Source: RSA11 sp965652565 (GTDB lineage Bacteria > Actinomycetota > Thermoleophilia > Solirubrobacterales > 70-9). Taken from it: DNA of 24,685 nt. The DNA lies in assembly GCA_965652565.1 (NCBI GenBank), contig CBFGWL010000040.1, positions 1 through 24,685 of the forward strand, written 5' to 3'. A program made the translations under genes and the position numbers. Of this stretch, positions 13,841 through 21,099 are shown piece by piece. The notes under the pieces were generated by a model. That model was not told where the DNA came from. It worked only from the letters and a program-made list of their open reading frames with translations, and searched no databases. Position 1 is the first letter of the stretch, and every line of letters starts with the position of its first letter.

Positions 13841-15481
13841 ATGGCGACGACCTCGCAGAGCGCCGAGACCGCGGTGCACGGCGGCCGCCACGTCGCGCGT
13901 GCGCTGCGCTCGCGGGGCGTCACCCACCTGTTCACGCTGTCGGGCGGGCACCTGTTCTCGATCTACGACGGTTGTCGCGCCGAGGGGATTGAGATCGTCG
14001 ACGTCCGCCACGAGCAGGCGGCCGTGTGGGCCGCGGAAGGCTTCGCGAAGGCAACGCGCACGCCCGCCGTCGCGGCGCTCACCGCGGGGCCCGGGGTGTC
14101 CAACGGCGTGAGCGCGATGGCGGGCGCCCTCTACAACCGCTCGCCGATCACGGTCCTGGGCGGTCGTGCGCCGGAGATGCGCTGGGGCTCGGGCTCGCTG
14201 CAGGAGGTCGACCACGTGCCGTTCGTCGCGCCGGTGACCAAGTCGGCCGAGACGGTGAAGGACCCCGCGCAGATCGCCGGCGTCACCGCTGCCGCCATCG
14301 ACCGCGCGCTGGCGCACCCGAGCGGGCCGACCTTCGTCGACTATCCGCTCGACGTCGTCTTCACCGAGGCCCAGGCCGAGGTTCCCGCCGCCGACGGCTT
14401 CGACCCGGGGCCGGTGGCCGAGGGCGTAGAGGAGGCCGCGAAGCTGCTCGCCGGCGCCGAGCGACCGGCGATCATGGCGGGGACGGGGCTTTACTGGGCG
14501 CGCGGCGAGGACGAGCTGCGCGCGCTGGCGGAGGAGCTCGGCATCCCGGTGTACCTGAACGGCATGGGGCGCGGCTGCCTGCCCGCGGACCACGAGCTGT
14601 GCTTCTCCCGTACGCGCGGCAAGGGCCTCGGCGAGGCCGACGTCGCGCTCGCGATCGGCCTGCCGCTCGACTTCCGGCTCGGCTTCGGCGGGGCATTCGG
14701 CGAGGACACCAAGCTGATCTGGCTCGACGTCGCCCCGAACGAATTGCGCAACAACCGCCAGCCCGACGTGGAGCTCGTCGGCGGCATCGCCCCGACGCTG
14801 GCGGCGATCCGCGAGTCGGCGGGCGGCGCGCGCCGCACCGACGCTTGGCTCGAGAGCCTGCGCGCCGCCGAGGCCGAGCGCCGCGAGGCCGAGCGCGCCG
14901 AGCTCGACGACGACCGCGCGCCCCTGCACCCGATGCGCGTCTATCGCGAACTCGGGCAGGTGCTCGACCGCAACGCGATCGTCGTCGGCGACGGCGGCGA
15001 CTTCGTCTCCTACGCCGGCAAGGTCGTCGAGACGTTCGAGCCGGGATGCTGGATGGACCCCGGCCCCTACGGCTGCCTGGGCGCGGGCCCCGGCCAGGCG
15101 ATCGGCGCGAAGCTCGCGCACCCCGACCGCCAGGTCTGCCTGCTGCTCGGCGACGGCGCCTTCGGGTTCTCGGGCCTCGAGTTCGACACGATGGCCCGGC
15201 ACGGCATCCCGGTCGTCGGCGTGATCGGCAACAACGGGATCTGGGCGCTCGAGCACCACCCGATGAAGTTCCTCTACGGGTACTCGGTCGCCGCGGAGCT
15301 GCGGCCCGGCACGCCCTACGAGGACATCGCCGCCGCCCTCGGCTGCCATGCCGAGCGCGTCGAGCGCCCCGACGAGCTCAAGCCCGCGCTCGAGCGCGCC
15401 TTCGCCTCGGGCAAGCCCGCGCTGGTGAACGTCCTCACGGACCCCGAGGTCGTCTACCCGCGCAAATCGAACCTCGCCTGA
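13841..15481 (+). CDS. Thiamine-diphosphate-dependent enzyme, acetolactate synthase-like
   Basis: The 546-residue protein has the three-domain layout of the acetolactate synthase / 2-hydroxyacyl-CoA lyase family. In the N-terminal Pyr domain, E58 in VDVRHEQAAVWAAEG is the conserved cofactor-activating glutamate and TAGPGVSNGVSAMAGA follows. The central domain starts near 190 (RPAIMAGTGLYWARG). The C-terminal domain carries the ThDP-Mg motif GDG (437-439) followed by NN at 464-465. It lacks a neighbouring ilvN-type regulatory subunit, so it is probably not the main branched-chain enzyme; a decarboxylase, carboligase or 2-hydroxyacyl-CoA lyase role is as likely. The start at ATG 13841 is chosen from the TAGGAT box. 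Confidence 0.88.
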   Translation: MATTSQSAETAVHGGRHVARALRSRGVTHLFTLSGGHLFSIYDGCRAEGIEIVDVRHEQAAVWAAEGFAKATRTPAVAALTAGPGVSNGVSAMAGALYNRSPITVLGGRAPEMRWGSGSLQEVDHVPFVAPVTKSAETVKDPAQIAGVTAAAIDRALAHPSGPTFVDYPLDVVFTEAQAEVPAADGFDPGPVAEGVEEAAKLLAGAERPAIMAGTGLYWARGEDELRALAEELGIPVYLNGMGRGCLPADHELCFSRTRGKGLGEADVALAIGLPLDFRLGFGGAFGEDTKLIWLDVAPNELRNNRQPDVELVGGIAPTLAAIRESAGGARRTDAWLESLRAAEAERREAERAELDDDRAPLHPMRVYRELGQVLDRNAIVVGDGGDFVSYAGKVVETFEPGCWMDPGPYGCLGAGPGQAIGAKLAHPDRQVCLLLGDGAFGFSGLEFDTMARHGIPVVGVIGNNGIWALEHHPMKFLYGYSVAAELRPGTPYEDIAAALGCHAERVERPDELKPALERAFASGKPALVNVLTDPEVVYPRKSNLA

Positions 15482-15604
15482 GCCCCTTCCGACCAGTCGG
15501 CGGCCGGGATAGGTCCTGACGAGCGGCGCCCCCGCGCGTCGTATCGGTGAGACGTGTGTACCCGGTACGAGGGCATGGGGGCGTTTGATCACGCCGAGAC
15601 AGCG

Positions 15605-15610
15605 CATAAT
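15605..15610 (+). promoter_or_regulatory. -10 box (CATAAT), leaderless promoter of the second sigma fusion
   Basis: CATAAT lies 8 nt before the ATG at 15619 and no ribosome site intervenes. This supports the first ATG over the in-frame ATG at 15661. Confidence 0.5.
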
Positions 15611-15618
15611 CACCAGCG

Positions 15619-17040
15619 ATGGGCCAACCCCTAGCGGCAGCCGGCAGGCCGGCCGGTCGGATGCGTTTGCTGCCCGTGAGCGAGGCGAACCTCGCTCGTC
15701 TGGCGGCGGGCGGCGACCAGCGCGCGTTCGCGCGCATTTACGAGCGCTACCACCAGGAGATCTATCGCTACTGCCAGGCGATCCTCGGCGACCCGCACGA
15801 GGCCCAGGACGCGATGCACAGCACGATGGCGAGCGCGTTGCGCGCGCTGCCCAGCAAGGAGCGCGCGGTTGCTCTGCGCCCGTGGCTTTACCGGGTGGCG
15901 CGCAACGAAGCGATCTCGATCCTGCGGCGCCGCGACACGCCGGTGGATCCGGCGACCCTGCCGGGCGGCGGCGCGCCGACCGCCGCCGAGGACGCGGAGG
16001 CGCGCGAGCGGCTGCGCAGGCTGACGCGGGATCTGCGCGCGCTCGGGGAGCGGCACCGCTCGGCGCTCGTCATGCGCGAGCTGAGTGGGCTCTCCTACGA
16101 GGAGATCGGTGGGGCCCTCGAGCTCTCCCCGGGGGCGGCGCGGCAGGCGGTCTACGAGGCGCGCACGGCGCTGCAAGAGATGAGTGAGGGCCGAAACATG
16201 GACTGCGCGGAGGTGCGACGCGCGCTCTCCGATCGCGACGGACGCCGGCTGCGCGGTCGCCGCTACCGCGCGCACCTGCGCGACTGCGCCCCGTGCGCCG
16301 ACTTTCAGACCGGGATCGAAGCGCGCCGCGAGGATCTGGCCGCGCTCTTCCCGCCGCTGCCCGCCGCGGCGGCGACCGGGGTGCTCGCCTCCCTCGTCGG
16401 CACCGAGGCCGCGCGGAACGGCGGGCTCGTGGGCGCGCTCATCGGCGGCGCGAGCGGCTCGGCCCTGGTCGGCGGCGGCGCGGCCAAGGTGGTCGCGACG
16501 ATCGTCGCCGCAACCGCGGTGGGGCTGGGCGCTGCCGGGGTGGAGCGGGCGATCGATGGCCCGCGGGCCGCGGAATCACCCGGCGCGCGTGGCCCGGTCC
16601 AAGGGGACGACGCTGAGCGCGACGGAACGCTGACGAGCCCGGCCGGCAAGGCAGGTTCTGGAGCGCGGGACGCCGAAGCGCGGCGCGATACGTCAGCGGC
16701 TTCGTCCGACGCCCGCCGGCGTAAGCCCGGTCCACCGGCGCACGCCAAGAGCGCGAAGCAGAAGCCGCCGGCCGCCAGCAACGGGAACGGCGCGGCGCCC
16801 GCCAACGGCACCGGGCCGCCCGCGGTGGTTCCGGGCAACGGCAATCCCGCGAGCCCGCCGGTGAATCCGCCGGGTCTGGGGGGCGCGCCGCCCGCGGGCC
16901 CGCCCGCGACGACGCCCGGCAGCGGGGCCGGCTCGTCCAGCGCGGCGCAGGGCAAAGCGCTTGGGCTCGAGGGCCGCTCGCCGGGGCCGCCTGCCGGCGT
17001 GAGCCCGCCCGGCCGGCCTGAGCACGCAGGCCCGGGCTGA
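15619..17040 (+). CDS. Second sigma-70 family (ECF-like) factor fused to zinc-finger, membrane segment and Gly/Pro-rich tail
   Basis: This 473-residue protein repeats the architecture of the one at 8086-9654. Sigma region 2 (about 35-105): QRAFARIYERYHQEIYRYCQ, DPHEAQDAMHSTMASALRAL, RPWLYRVARNEAISILRR. Region 4 (about 130-188): ALGERHRSALVMRELSGLSY, then a helix-turn-helix around EEIGGALELSPGAARQAVYE. The zf-HC2-like finger has C196, H219, C223 and C226 (HLRDCAPC). A Gly/Ala-rich hydrophobic stretch with a likely span near 289-308 follows, then a tail rich in Gly, Pro, Asn and Lys (about 165 residues). Overall similarity to the first copy is modest outside the sigma regions, so they are diverged paralogues. 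The next gene encodes a small secreted protein, a possible target or partner. Confidence 0.88.
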   Translation: MGQPLAAAGRPAGRMRLLPVSEANLARLAAGGDQRAFARIYERYHQEIYRYCQAILGDPHEAQDAMHSTMASALRALPSKERAVALRPWLYRVARNEAISILRRRDTPVDPATLPGGGAPTAAEDAEARERLRRLTRDLRALGERHRSALVMRELSGLSYEEIGGALELSPGAARQAVYEARTALQEMSEGRNMDCAEVRRALSDRDGRRLRGRRYRAHLRDCAPCADFQTGIEARREDLAALFPPLPAAAATGVLASLVGTEAARNGGLVGALIGGASGSALVGGGAAKVVATIVAATAVGLGAAGVERAIDGPRAAESPGARGPVQGDDAERDGTLTSPAGKAGSGARDAEARRDTSAASSDARRRKPGPPAHAKSAKQKPPAASNGNGAAPANGTGPPAVVPGNGNPASPPVNPPGLGGAPPAGPPATTPGSGAGSSSAAQGKALGLEGRSPGPPAGVSPPGRPEHAGPG

Positions 17041-17134
17041 GCGGCGCGGGCCGGGCGCTCGCCGAGATAACTCCTGACATCCCGCCGGCTCGTCCGTTGT
17101 TGCTGCGGAACGCGTAATCGACACGGAGGTTCCT

Positions 17135-17563
17135 TTGAGGCGAGCAATCACGGCTGTCTGTCTTTGCGTCGGGATCGTGGCGCTGATCGCACCGGGAGCG
17201 AGCGCCGGCCCGGGCAACGGCAAGGGCAAGGGCGTCGGCGCCCAGGCGAAGGCATGCGCGAAGCTCAAGAAGGCCGATCGCGCCGCTTTTCGCGCGACCT
17301 ACGGCCCCAAGCAGGCGATGAAGAAGTGCATCCGCGGCGATGCCCCCAAGGCGGGCAAGGTCGTGAAGCCGAAGGCGCTCAAGAACGCGGCCCAGGAGTG
17401 CAGGGCCGAGCGCTCAGAGGACGCGGACGCATTCCGTGAGACTTACGGCACGAACGCCAACAAGCGCAACGCTTTTGGCAAATGTGTCGTGACTAAGGTC
17501 CGCGATCGCAAGGCGGACGAAGGCGGTAGCGACGAGGGCGGGGAGGACGGCACCGCCGTCTGA
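17135..17563 (+). CDS. Small secreted Cys-repeat (AFGKCV-type) protein
   Basis: The 142-residue product has a signal peptide (MRRAITAVCLCVGIVALIAP, cleavage likely after ASA at 24). The mature part has a Gly/Lys-rich start, then two related repeats. Repeat 1 is CAKLKKADRAAFRATYG...MKKC (41-65); repeat 2 is CRAERSEDADAFRETYGTNA, then NKRNAFGKCV (89-118). Each repeat has one Cys at each end, suggesting a disulphide-closed unit, and the tail is acidic Gly/Asp/Glu. Similar TYGTNANK-AFGKCV repeats are, to my recollection, common in secreted proteins of Thermoleophilia; function is unknown. The start is a TTG preceded by ACGGAGGT at 17123-17130. A strong terminator follows. Confidence 0.82.
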   Translation: MRRAITAVCLCVGIVALIAPGASAGPGNGKGKGVGAQAKACAKLKKADRAAFRATYGPKQAMKKCIRGDAPKAGKVVKPKALKNAAQECRAERSEDADAFRETYGTNANKRNAFGKCVVTKVRDRKADEGGSDEGGEDGTAV

Positions 17564-17609
17564 GCCGCGTCAGTCCTGCTCGGCGCCGTTGACCCCCGGG
17601 ACCGAGTAG

Positions 17610-17680
17610 GCGCCTCGCGCTTCCGAATGAGGCGCGTCCCGCCTGGCCGATCGGTAGGCGGGGCGCGCCCTTCTTTTCTG
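17610..17680 (+). terminator. Rho-independent terminator with a competing upstream hairpin
   Basis: GGCGCGTCCCGCCT (17631-17644) pairs with AGGCGGGGCGCGCC (17656-17669) around an 11-nt loop and is followed by CTTCTTTTCTG. Upstream, GCGCCTC (17610-17616) can pair with GAGGCGC (17629-17635), which uses the first bases of the terminator stem, so the two hairpins partly exclude each other. Confidence 0.8.
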
Positions 17681-17698
17681 CGCGCGCCCGCGAGCGAT

Positions 17699-17704
17699 TA
17701 GGGT
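17699..17704 (+). promoter_or_regulatory. -10 box (TAGGGT), leaderless promoter
   Basis: TAGGGT ends 6 nt before the GTG at 17711 and nothing resembling a ribosome site lies between, so the mRNA probably starts at the GTG. Confidence 0.55.
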
Positions 17705-17710
17705 GCGCGC

Positions 17711-18154
17711 GTGGGCATCCGCGCAGCCAGGCACGGGGATCTCGAGCAGCTCCTGCCGCTGCTGCGCGGCTACTGCGACTTCTACGAGTCGTCGCCCAGC
17801 GACGTGAGCCTCCGCGAGCTCGCGCGCCGCTTCATCGAGATGCCCGACGACGAGGGCTACCTGCTCGTCGCCGAGGGGGACGGCAAGGTGGTCGGCTTCG
17901 CCCTTTGCCAGTGGAAGTGGTCGAGCTTGCGCGGTGGGCGCATCGTCGTGCTCGACGACCTGTTCGTCGCGGAATCCGCCCGCGGGCGCGGGCACGCCGA
18001 CGCGCTGATCGCCGCCGCAGCCCACGTCGCGCGCAAGCGCGGTTCGTCTGTGCTCACATGGCTGACCGGGCAGGACAACGGCAGGGCCCAGGCCGTCTAC
18101 AACCGGGCCGGTGCTACGGCCGAGCCGTATCTCGAATACGAACTCGAGCTCTAG
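17711..18154 (+). CDS. GNAT-family N-acetyltransferase
   Basis: The 147-residue protein is a single GNAT domain of normal length. It opens with GIRAARHGDLEQLLPLLRGY. The core strand is VVGFALCQWKW, followed by GGRIVVLDDLFVAESARGRG, which leads into the acetyl-CoA loop RGRGHADALIAAAAHVARKR (91-110). The end, NGRAQAVYNRAGATAEPYLE, is the typical motif-B tail with the conserved Tyr (Y130). The layout resembles diamine- or amino-acid-acetylating GNATs, but the substrate cannot be read. The GTG start is set by a TAGGGT box 6 nt upstream. It converges with the Ppx/GppA gene, with 7 bp between stops. Confidence 0.92.
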   Translation: MGIRAARHGDLEQLLPLLRGYCDFYESSPSDVSLRELARRFIEMPDDEGYLLVAEGDGKVVGFALCQWKWSSLRGGRIVVLDDLFVAESARGRGHADALIAAAAHVARKRGSSVLTWLTGQDNGRAQAVYNRAGATAEPYLEYELEL

Positions 18155-18161
18155 CCGCAGC

Positions 18162-19079
18162 TCAGCCCGAGTTCGCTTCGGCGAGCGCGGCGCCGTACAG
18201 GATGTCGTGCTCGGAGACCTCGATCTCCTCGAGGCCGAAGGCGCGCATGACCTGGATCAGGATGACGACGCCCGCGGGGATAGTGGGCGCCCGCCCGGGA
18301 TGCAGGCCCGGGATCTCAAGGCGCTCCGCGAGGGGCACCGCGGAGAGCCGCGAGCACATCCGCTGGATCGCGCCGAGGCTGAGCGTGTAGCCGTGCACCC
18401 GGGCGGGGTCGTAGGGCACGAGCTCCTGGTCGATCGCGGCGAGCGAGGTGGGGGTGCCGGCGACGCCGATCCCGCGCGTCACCCGCGGCAGCCCGTTGCC
18501 GTCGAGGTGCGCGTCGATCGCCGCGCGCACATCGCGAGCGAGCGCGTCGAGCTCGCCCGCCTCGGGCGGGTCGTGGTGGACGTGGCGCTCGGTATGGCGG
18601 ACCGTGCCCACCTGCAGCGACGCGAAGAACTCGACGTCCTCGCCGTGGCCGACGACGAGCTCGGTCGAGCCGCCGCCGATGTCGATCACGAGCGTCTCCG
18701 GCGCCGGCGGGCGGTCGTGTACGGCGCCCACGTATGTCAGCCGGGCCTCCTCGGCGCCGTCGAGGGTTCGCGCGTGCAGATCGAAGCGTTCGCGCAGCTC
18801 GGCGAGGAAGGCGTCGGCGTTCGTGGCGTCGCGCACGGCGGAGGTGGCGATCGCGCGCACCCGCTCGACCCCGTGCGCCTGGTAGAGCCCGACGTACTCG
18901 CCGACCGTGGCGCACACATCCTCGATCGCCTCAGCGGATAGCTGACGCGAGGTATCCACGCCCCGACCCAGCCGCGTGACGGTGGAGCGGCGCTCGAGCT
19001 CGGCGAGCTCGCCCCCGTTCACGTCGGCGATGAGCAGGCGCGTTGAGTTCGTGCCCATATCGATGACGGCGACGCGCAC
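18162..19079 (-). CDS. Ppx/GppA family phosphatase (exopolyphosphatase-like)
   Basis: The 305-residue protein has the actin-like ASKHA motifs of Ppx/GppA: AVIDMGTNSTRLLIADV (4-20, phosphate 1), RAIATSAVRDATNADAFLAE (75-94), the catalytic GAEEARLTYVGA (108-119), VIDIGGGSTELVVG (131-144, phosphate 2) and GVAGTPTSLAAI (adenosine side). It matches the short N-terminal-domain-only form common in Actinobacteria, without the HD-like C-terminal domains of E. coli Ppx. It should hydrolyse polyphosphate and/or (p)ppGpp. The frame stays open to 19241, but GTG 19079 is chosen because the first motif starts four residues later and a TACCCT box sits 6 nt upstream. It lies just downstream of the SDR gene on the same strand. 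Confidence 0.92.
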   Translation of the reverse strand: MRVAVIDMGTNSTRLLIADVNGGELAELERRSTVTRLGRGVDTSRQLSAEAIEDVCATVGEYVGLYQAHGVERVRAIATSAVRDATNADAFLAELRERFDLHARTLDGAEEARLTYVGAVHDRPPAPETLVIDIGGGSTELVVGHGEDVEFFASLQVGTVRHTERHVHHDPPEAGELDALARDVRAAIDAHLDGNGLPRVTRGIGVAGTPTSLAAIDQELVPYDPARVHGYTLSLGAIQRMCSRLSAVPLAERLEIPGLHPGRAPTIPAGVVILIQVMRAFGLEEIEVSEHDILYGAALAEANSG

Positions 19080-19085
19080 GGCGGG

Positions 19086-19091
19086 AGGGTA
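19086..19091 (-). promoter_or_regulatory. -10 box (TACCCT), leaderless promoter of the Ppx/GppA gene
   Basis: On the minus strand TACCCT is followed after 6 nt by the GTG at 19079, the same geometry as the GTG gene at 17711. It would allow transcription independent of the upstream SDR gene. Confidence 0.5.
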
Positions 19092-19119
19092 GAGCAGCGG
19101 CGCGAAGAGCGCCCCCGTG

Positions 19120-20073
19120 CTACCTGCGCTCCGGGTCGCGGGCGTTGGTCCGGCCGAGCTGTCCCACAGCGGACTCCGCCAGCGCCATGCCACGCACCAG
19201 CAGGCTCGGCCGGTTGCCGATGCCTTGGAGCTCGGTGCCATTGCCCGTCGGGTTCCAGATGGCGGCGGCGCCCGTGCCCGCGTCGCCGGCGCGGCTGGCG
19301 AGGTCGGTGGCCTTTGCGATCAGCCGGTCGACCACTGGGCGGCCGGCGTTGCGCAGCGCGCGCGCCGCGATCATCATGCCGCCGACGGTCGTGCGGCGGC
19401 CGTGCCCGAGCGCGGCGCGCTCGATGGCGATCGCAACCTCGTCCGGGTGGTACGCGAGCGGCAGGGGCGGGGGCAGCTGCCCGGTCTCGGCGGCGACGTG
19501 TCCCCAGAACGGCGTATCGACCGGCCCGGGCTCCACCAGGGCGAGCTTCACGGGCGACCCGGCGCCCCGCAGCTCCATGCCGAGCGCATCGACGAAGCCG
19601 CGGATCCCGTGCTTCGCCGCGGTGTAGGCGCTCATGAGCGGCATGGGAATGTCGGCGGCGGCGGAGCCGGTCACGACGAGGGCGCCGGCCGAGCGCTCGA
19701 GGTGTGGGAGGACGGCGCGAGCGGTGTCGACGTTCCCGCGCAAGGTGACGTCGATCACCCGGTCGAAATCCTCGGGCGCGGTCTCGGTGAACGGGCCGTA
19801 GGCCGCCGCGCCGACGTTCGCCACGGCCACGTCGAGCCCGCCCATGCGCGCGACCACCCGGTCGATCGCCGCCTCCAGCTCCTTCCGGTCGGTGACATCG
19901 GCGCGCGCGGTGTGCGGGGTGCCGCCCGCCTCGCGGATCAGCTCCTCGGCGCGCGCCAGGCCCTCGGGGCTGCGGGCGATCACGGCCACTTGCGCGCCCG
20001 AGCGTGCGAAGCGCAGCGCGGTCGCCAGGCCGATTCCGCTGGTCCCGCCGGTGATCAAAACGCGCTTCGCCAT
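19120..20073 (-). CDS. Short-chain dehydrogenase/reductase (SDR), extended C-terminus
   Basis: The 317-residue protein is a classical SDR with an extra tail. RVLITGGTSGIGLATAL (4-20) is the TGxxxGIG cofactor loop, followed by ARSPEGL, whose Arg and Ser favour NADP(H). VANVGA (84-89) replaces NNAG, and the catalytic residues are S137, Y150 and K154 with N114. About 90 residues beyond the normal core (GGMMIAARALRNAGRPVVDR and onward) resemble SDRs with a membrane-associated or amphipathic C-terminus. The substrate is unknown. The frame is open to 20118, but ATG 20073 puts the cofactor motif at the usual position. It is divergent from the SRPBCC gene. Confidence 0.9.
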   Translation of the reverse strand: MAKRVLITGGTSGIGLATALRFARSGAQVAVIARSPEGLARAEELIREAGGTPHTARADVTDRKELEAAIDRVVARMGGLDVAVANVGAAAYGPFTETAPEDFDRVIDVTLRGNVDTARAVLPHLERSAGALVVTGSAAADIPMPLMSAYTAAKHGIRGFVDALGMELRGAGSPVKLALVEPGPVDTPFWGHVAAETGQLPPPLPLAYHPDEVAIAIERAALGHGRRTTVGGMMIAARALRNAGRPVVDRLIAKATDLASRAGDAGTGAAAIWNPTGNGTELQGIGNRPSLLVRGMALAESAVGQLGRTNARDPERR

Positions 20074-20156
20074 CCCGCTCACGCCTACCCACGCCGGCGG
20101 GGCACACACGCGCGCCACCTGTTTCGAGTGCGCCAGTCAGGGAAAGGACGGGGCGC

Positions 20157-20603
20157 ATGGCTCGCAACACGACCCACATCAACGCCCCGCCCGAACGCGT
20201 CTTCGAGGTGCTCACGGACCCGGACTCCTACGGCTACTGGGTCGTCGGCTCCAAGGAGATCCGCGGCGCCGACCCCGATTGGCCGCAGCCGGGCAGCCAG
20301 TTCCACCACAAGGTCGGGTTCGGCCCGTTCACCGTGGCGGACTCGACGCGCGTTGAGCTGTACGAGCCGCCGCGGCGGCTGCGGCTGCGCGCGAAGGCCC
20401 GTCCCCTGGGGACCGCCCGGGTGACGATGGAGCTCAAGCCCGCCGATGGCGGCACCGAGGTGACGATGATCGAGGATCCGGCGGACCCGCTCACCGCGTT
20501 CGTCTTCAACCCGCTCACGCACCTCCTCGTCCGGGGGCGCAACGTCGAGTCGCTCAACCGGCTGAAGGAGCTCGCGGAGGACGGCGGCCCAAGCGACGGC
20601 TAG
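20157..20603 (+). CDS. SRPBCC (polyketide cyclase/START-like) family protein
   Basis: The 148-residue protein shows the SRPBCC pattern: ARNTTHINAPPERVFEVLTD then PDSYGYWVVGSKEIRGADPD at the N-terminus, GSQFHHKVGFGPFTVADSTR for the next strands, and PLTHLLVRGRNVESLNRLKE as the long closing helix. The fold forms a hydrophobic pocket; the ligand is unknown. GGAAAGGA at 20141-20148 precedes the ATG by 8 nt. It is divergent from the SDR gene, so the two may share control. A 16-bp perfect palindrome spans its stop codon. Confidence 0.88.
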   Translation: MARNTTHINAPPERVFEVLTDPDSYGYWVVGSKEIRGADPDWPQPGSQFHHKVGFGPFTVADSTRVELYEPPRRLRLRAKARPLGTARVTMELKPADGGTEVTMIEDPADPLTAFVFNPLTHLLVRGRNVESLNRLKELAEDGGPSDG

Positions 20604-20609
20604 CCGTCG
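20594..20609. repeat. 16-bp perfect palindrome over a stop codon
   Basis: CGACGGCTAGCCGTCG is self-complementary and includes the TAG of the SRPBCC gene, lying between two convergent stops. It has no T-run and could be a weak transcription barrier or a chance feature. Confidence 0.5.
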
Positions 20610-20615
20610 ACCCGG

Positions 20616-21053
20616 CTAGAGGGCGTCGACCCCCTCGCGCGGATGCTTCTCGAAGAAGTCCCACACCTCGACGACGTTGCCCTCGGGATCCTCGACGTAG
20701 ATCGACTGATCGCCGCCGGGGTGCTCGACAGGGCCGCGGTAGTCGATCCCGAGCTCGGTCAGGCGCCGGGCGATCGCCTCCAGCCTGCCGCGCTCCGCGG
20801 AGAGCGCGAAGTGGACGTGGCGCCCACCGCGGTCGCCGAACTCCTTGGCGCCGGGCTTCCAGAGCCCGAGCCGGGCGTGACCCCCGCAGGAGAGCCAGGT
20901 GCGGTCGTCCTTGCGGTCGAGGACCTGGAAGCCGAGCGCATCGCAGTAGAAGCGCTCGAGTCCGCGCAGATCCTCGGTCTGCAGCGCGAGCTCGCAGATC
21001 CCGGTCGTGTACCGCGGCGCGGCCTCCGGCTCCTGGGTCGCTTCACCCGTCAA
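20616..21053 (-). CDS. VOC family protein (glyoxalase/bleomycin-resistance/dioxygenase fold)
   Basis: The 145-residue single-domain protein has the paired beta-alpha-beta modules of the VOC fold. TTGICELALQTEDLRGLERF then YCDALGF form the first; GGRHVHFALSAERGRLEAIA and IDYRGPVEHPGGDQSIYVED with PEGNVVEVWDFF form the second. Likely metal ligands are E21, H79 or H81, and E129. It may be a lyase, dioxygenase or binding protein; the exact reaction cannot be told. The start is a TTG at 21053 with no obvious ribosome site, so the true N-terminus is uncertain. It is divergent from the phytoene-desaturase-like gene, with 46 bp between. Confidence 0.87.
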   Translation of the reverse strand: MTGEATQEPEAAPRYTTGICELALQTEDLRGLERFYCDALGFQVLDRKDDRTWLSCGGHARLGLWKPGAKEFGDRGGRHVHFALSAERGRLEAIARRLTELGIDYRGPVEHPGGDQSIYVEDPEGNVVEVWDFFEKHPREGVDAL

Positions 21054-21099
21054 GACACGACGCGCAGTACCCGCGTGCGTGCGCTGCTAACCGCGAGGG

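Noticed and set aside
12175..17040. Long minus-strand open frames of 400-590 codons across the cyclase and thiamine-diphosphate genes
   Set aside because: These are GC-bias shadows: low-complexity Arg/Ala/Val/Asp composition, no domains, fully antisense to well-supported genes.
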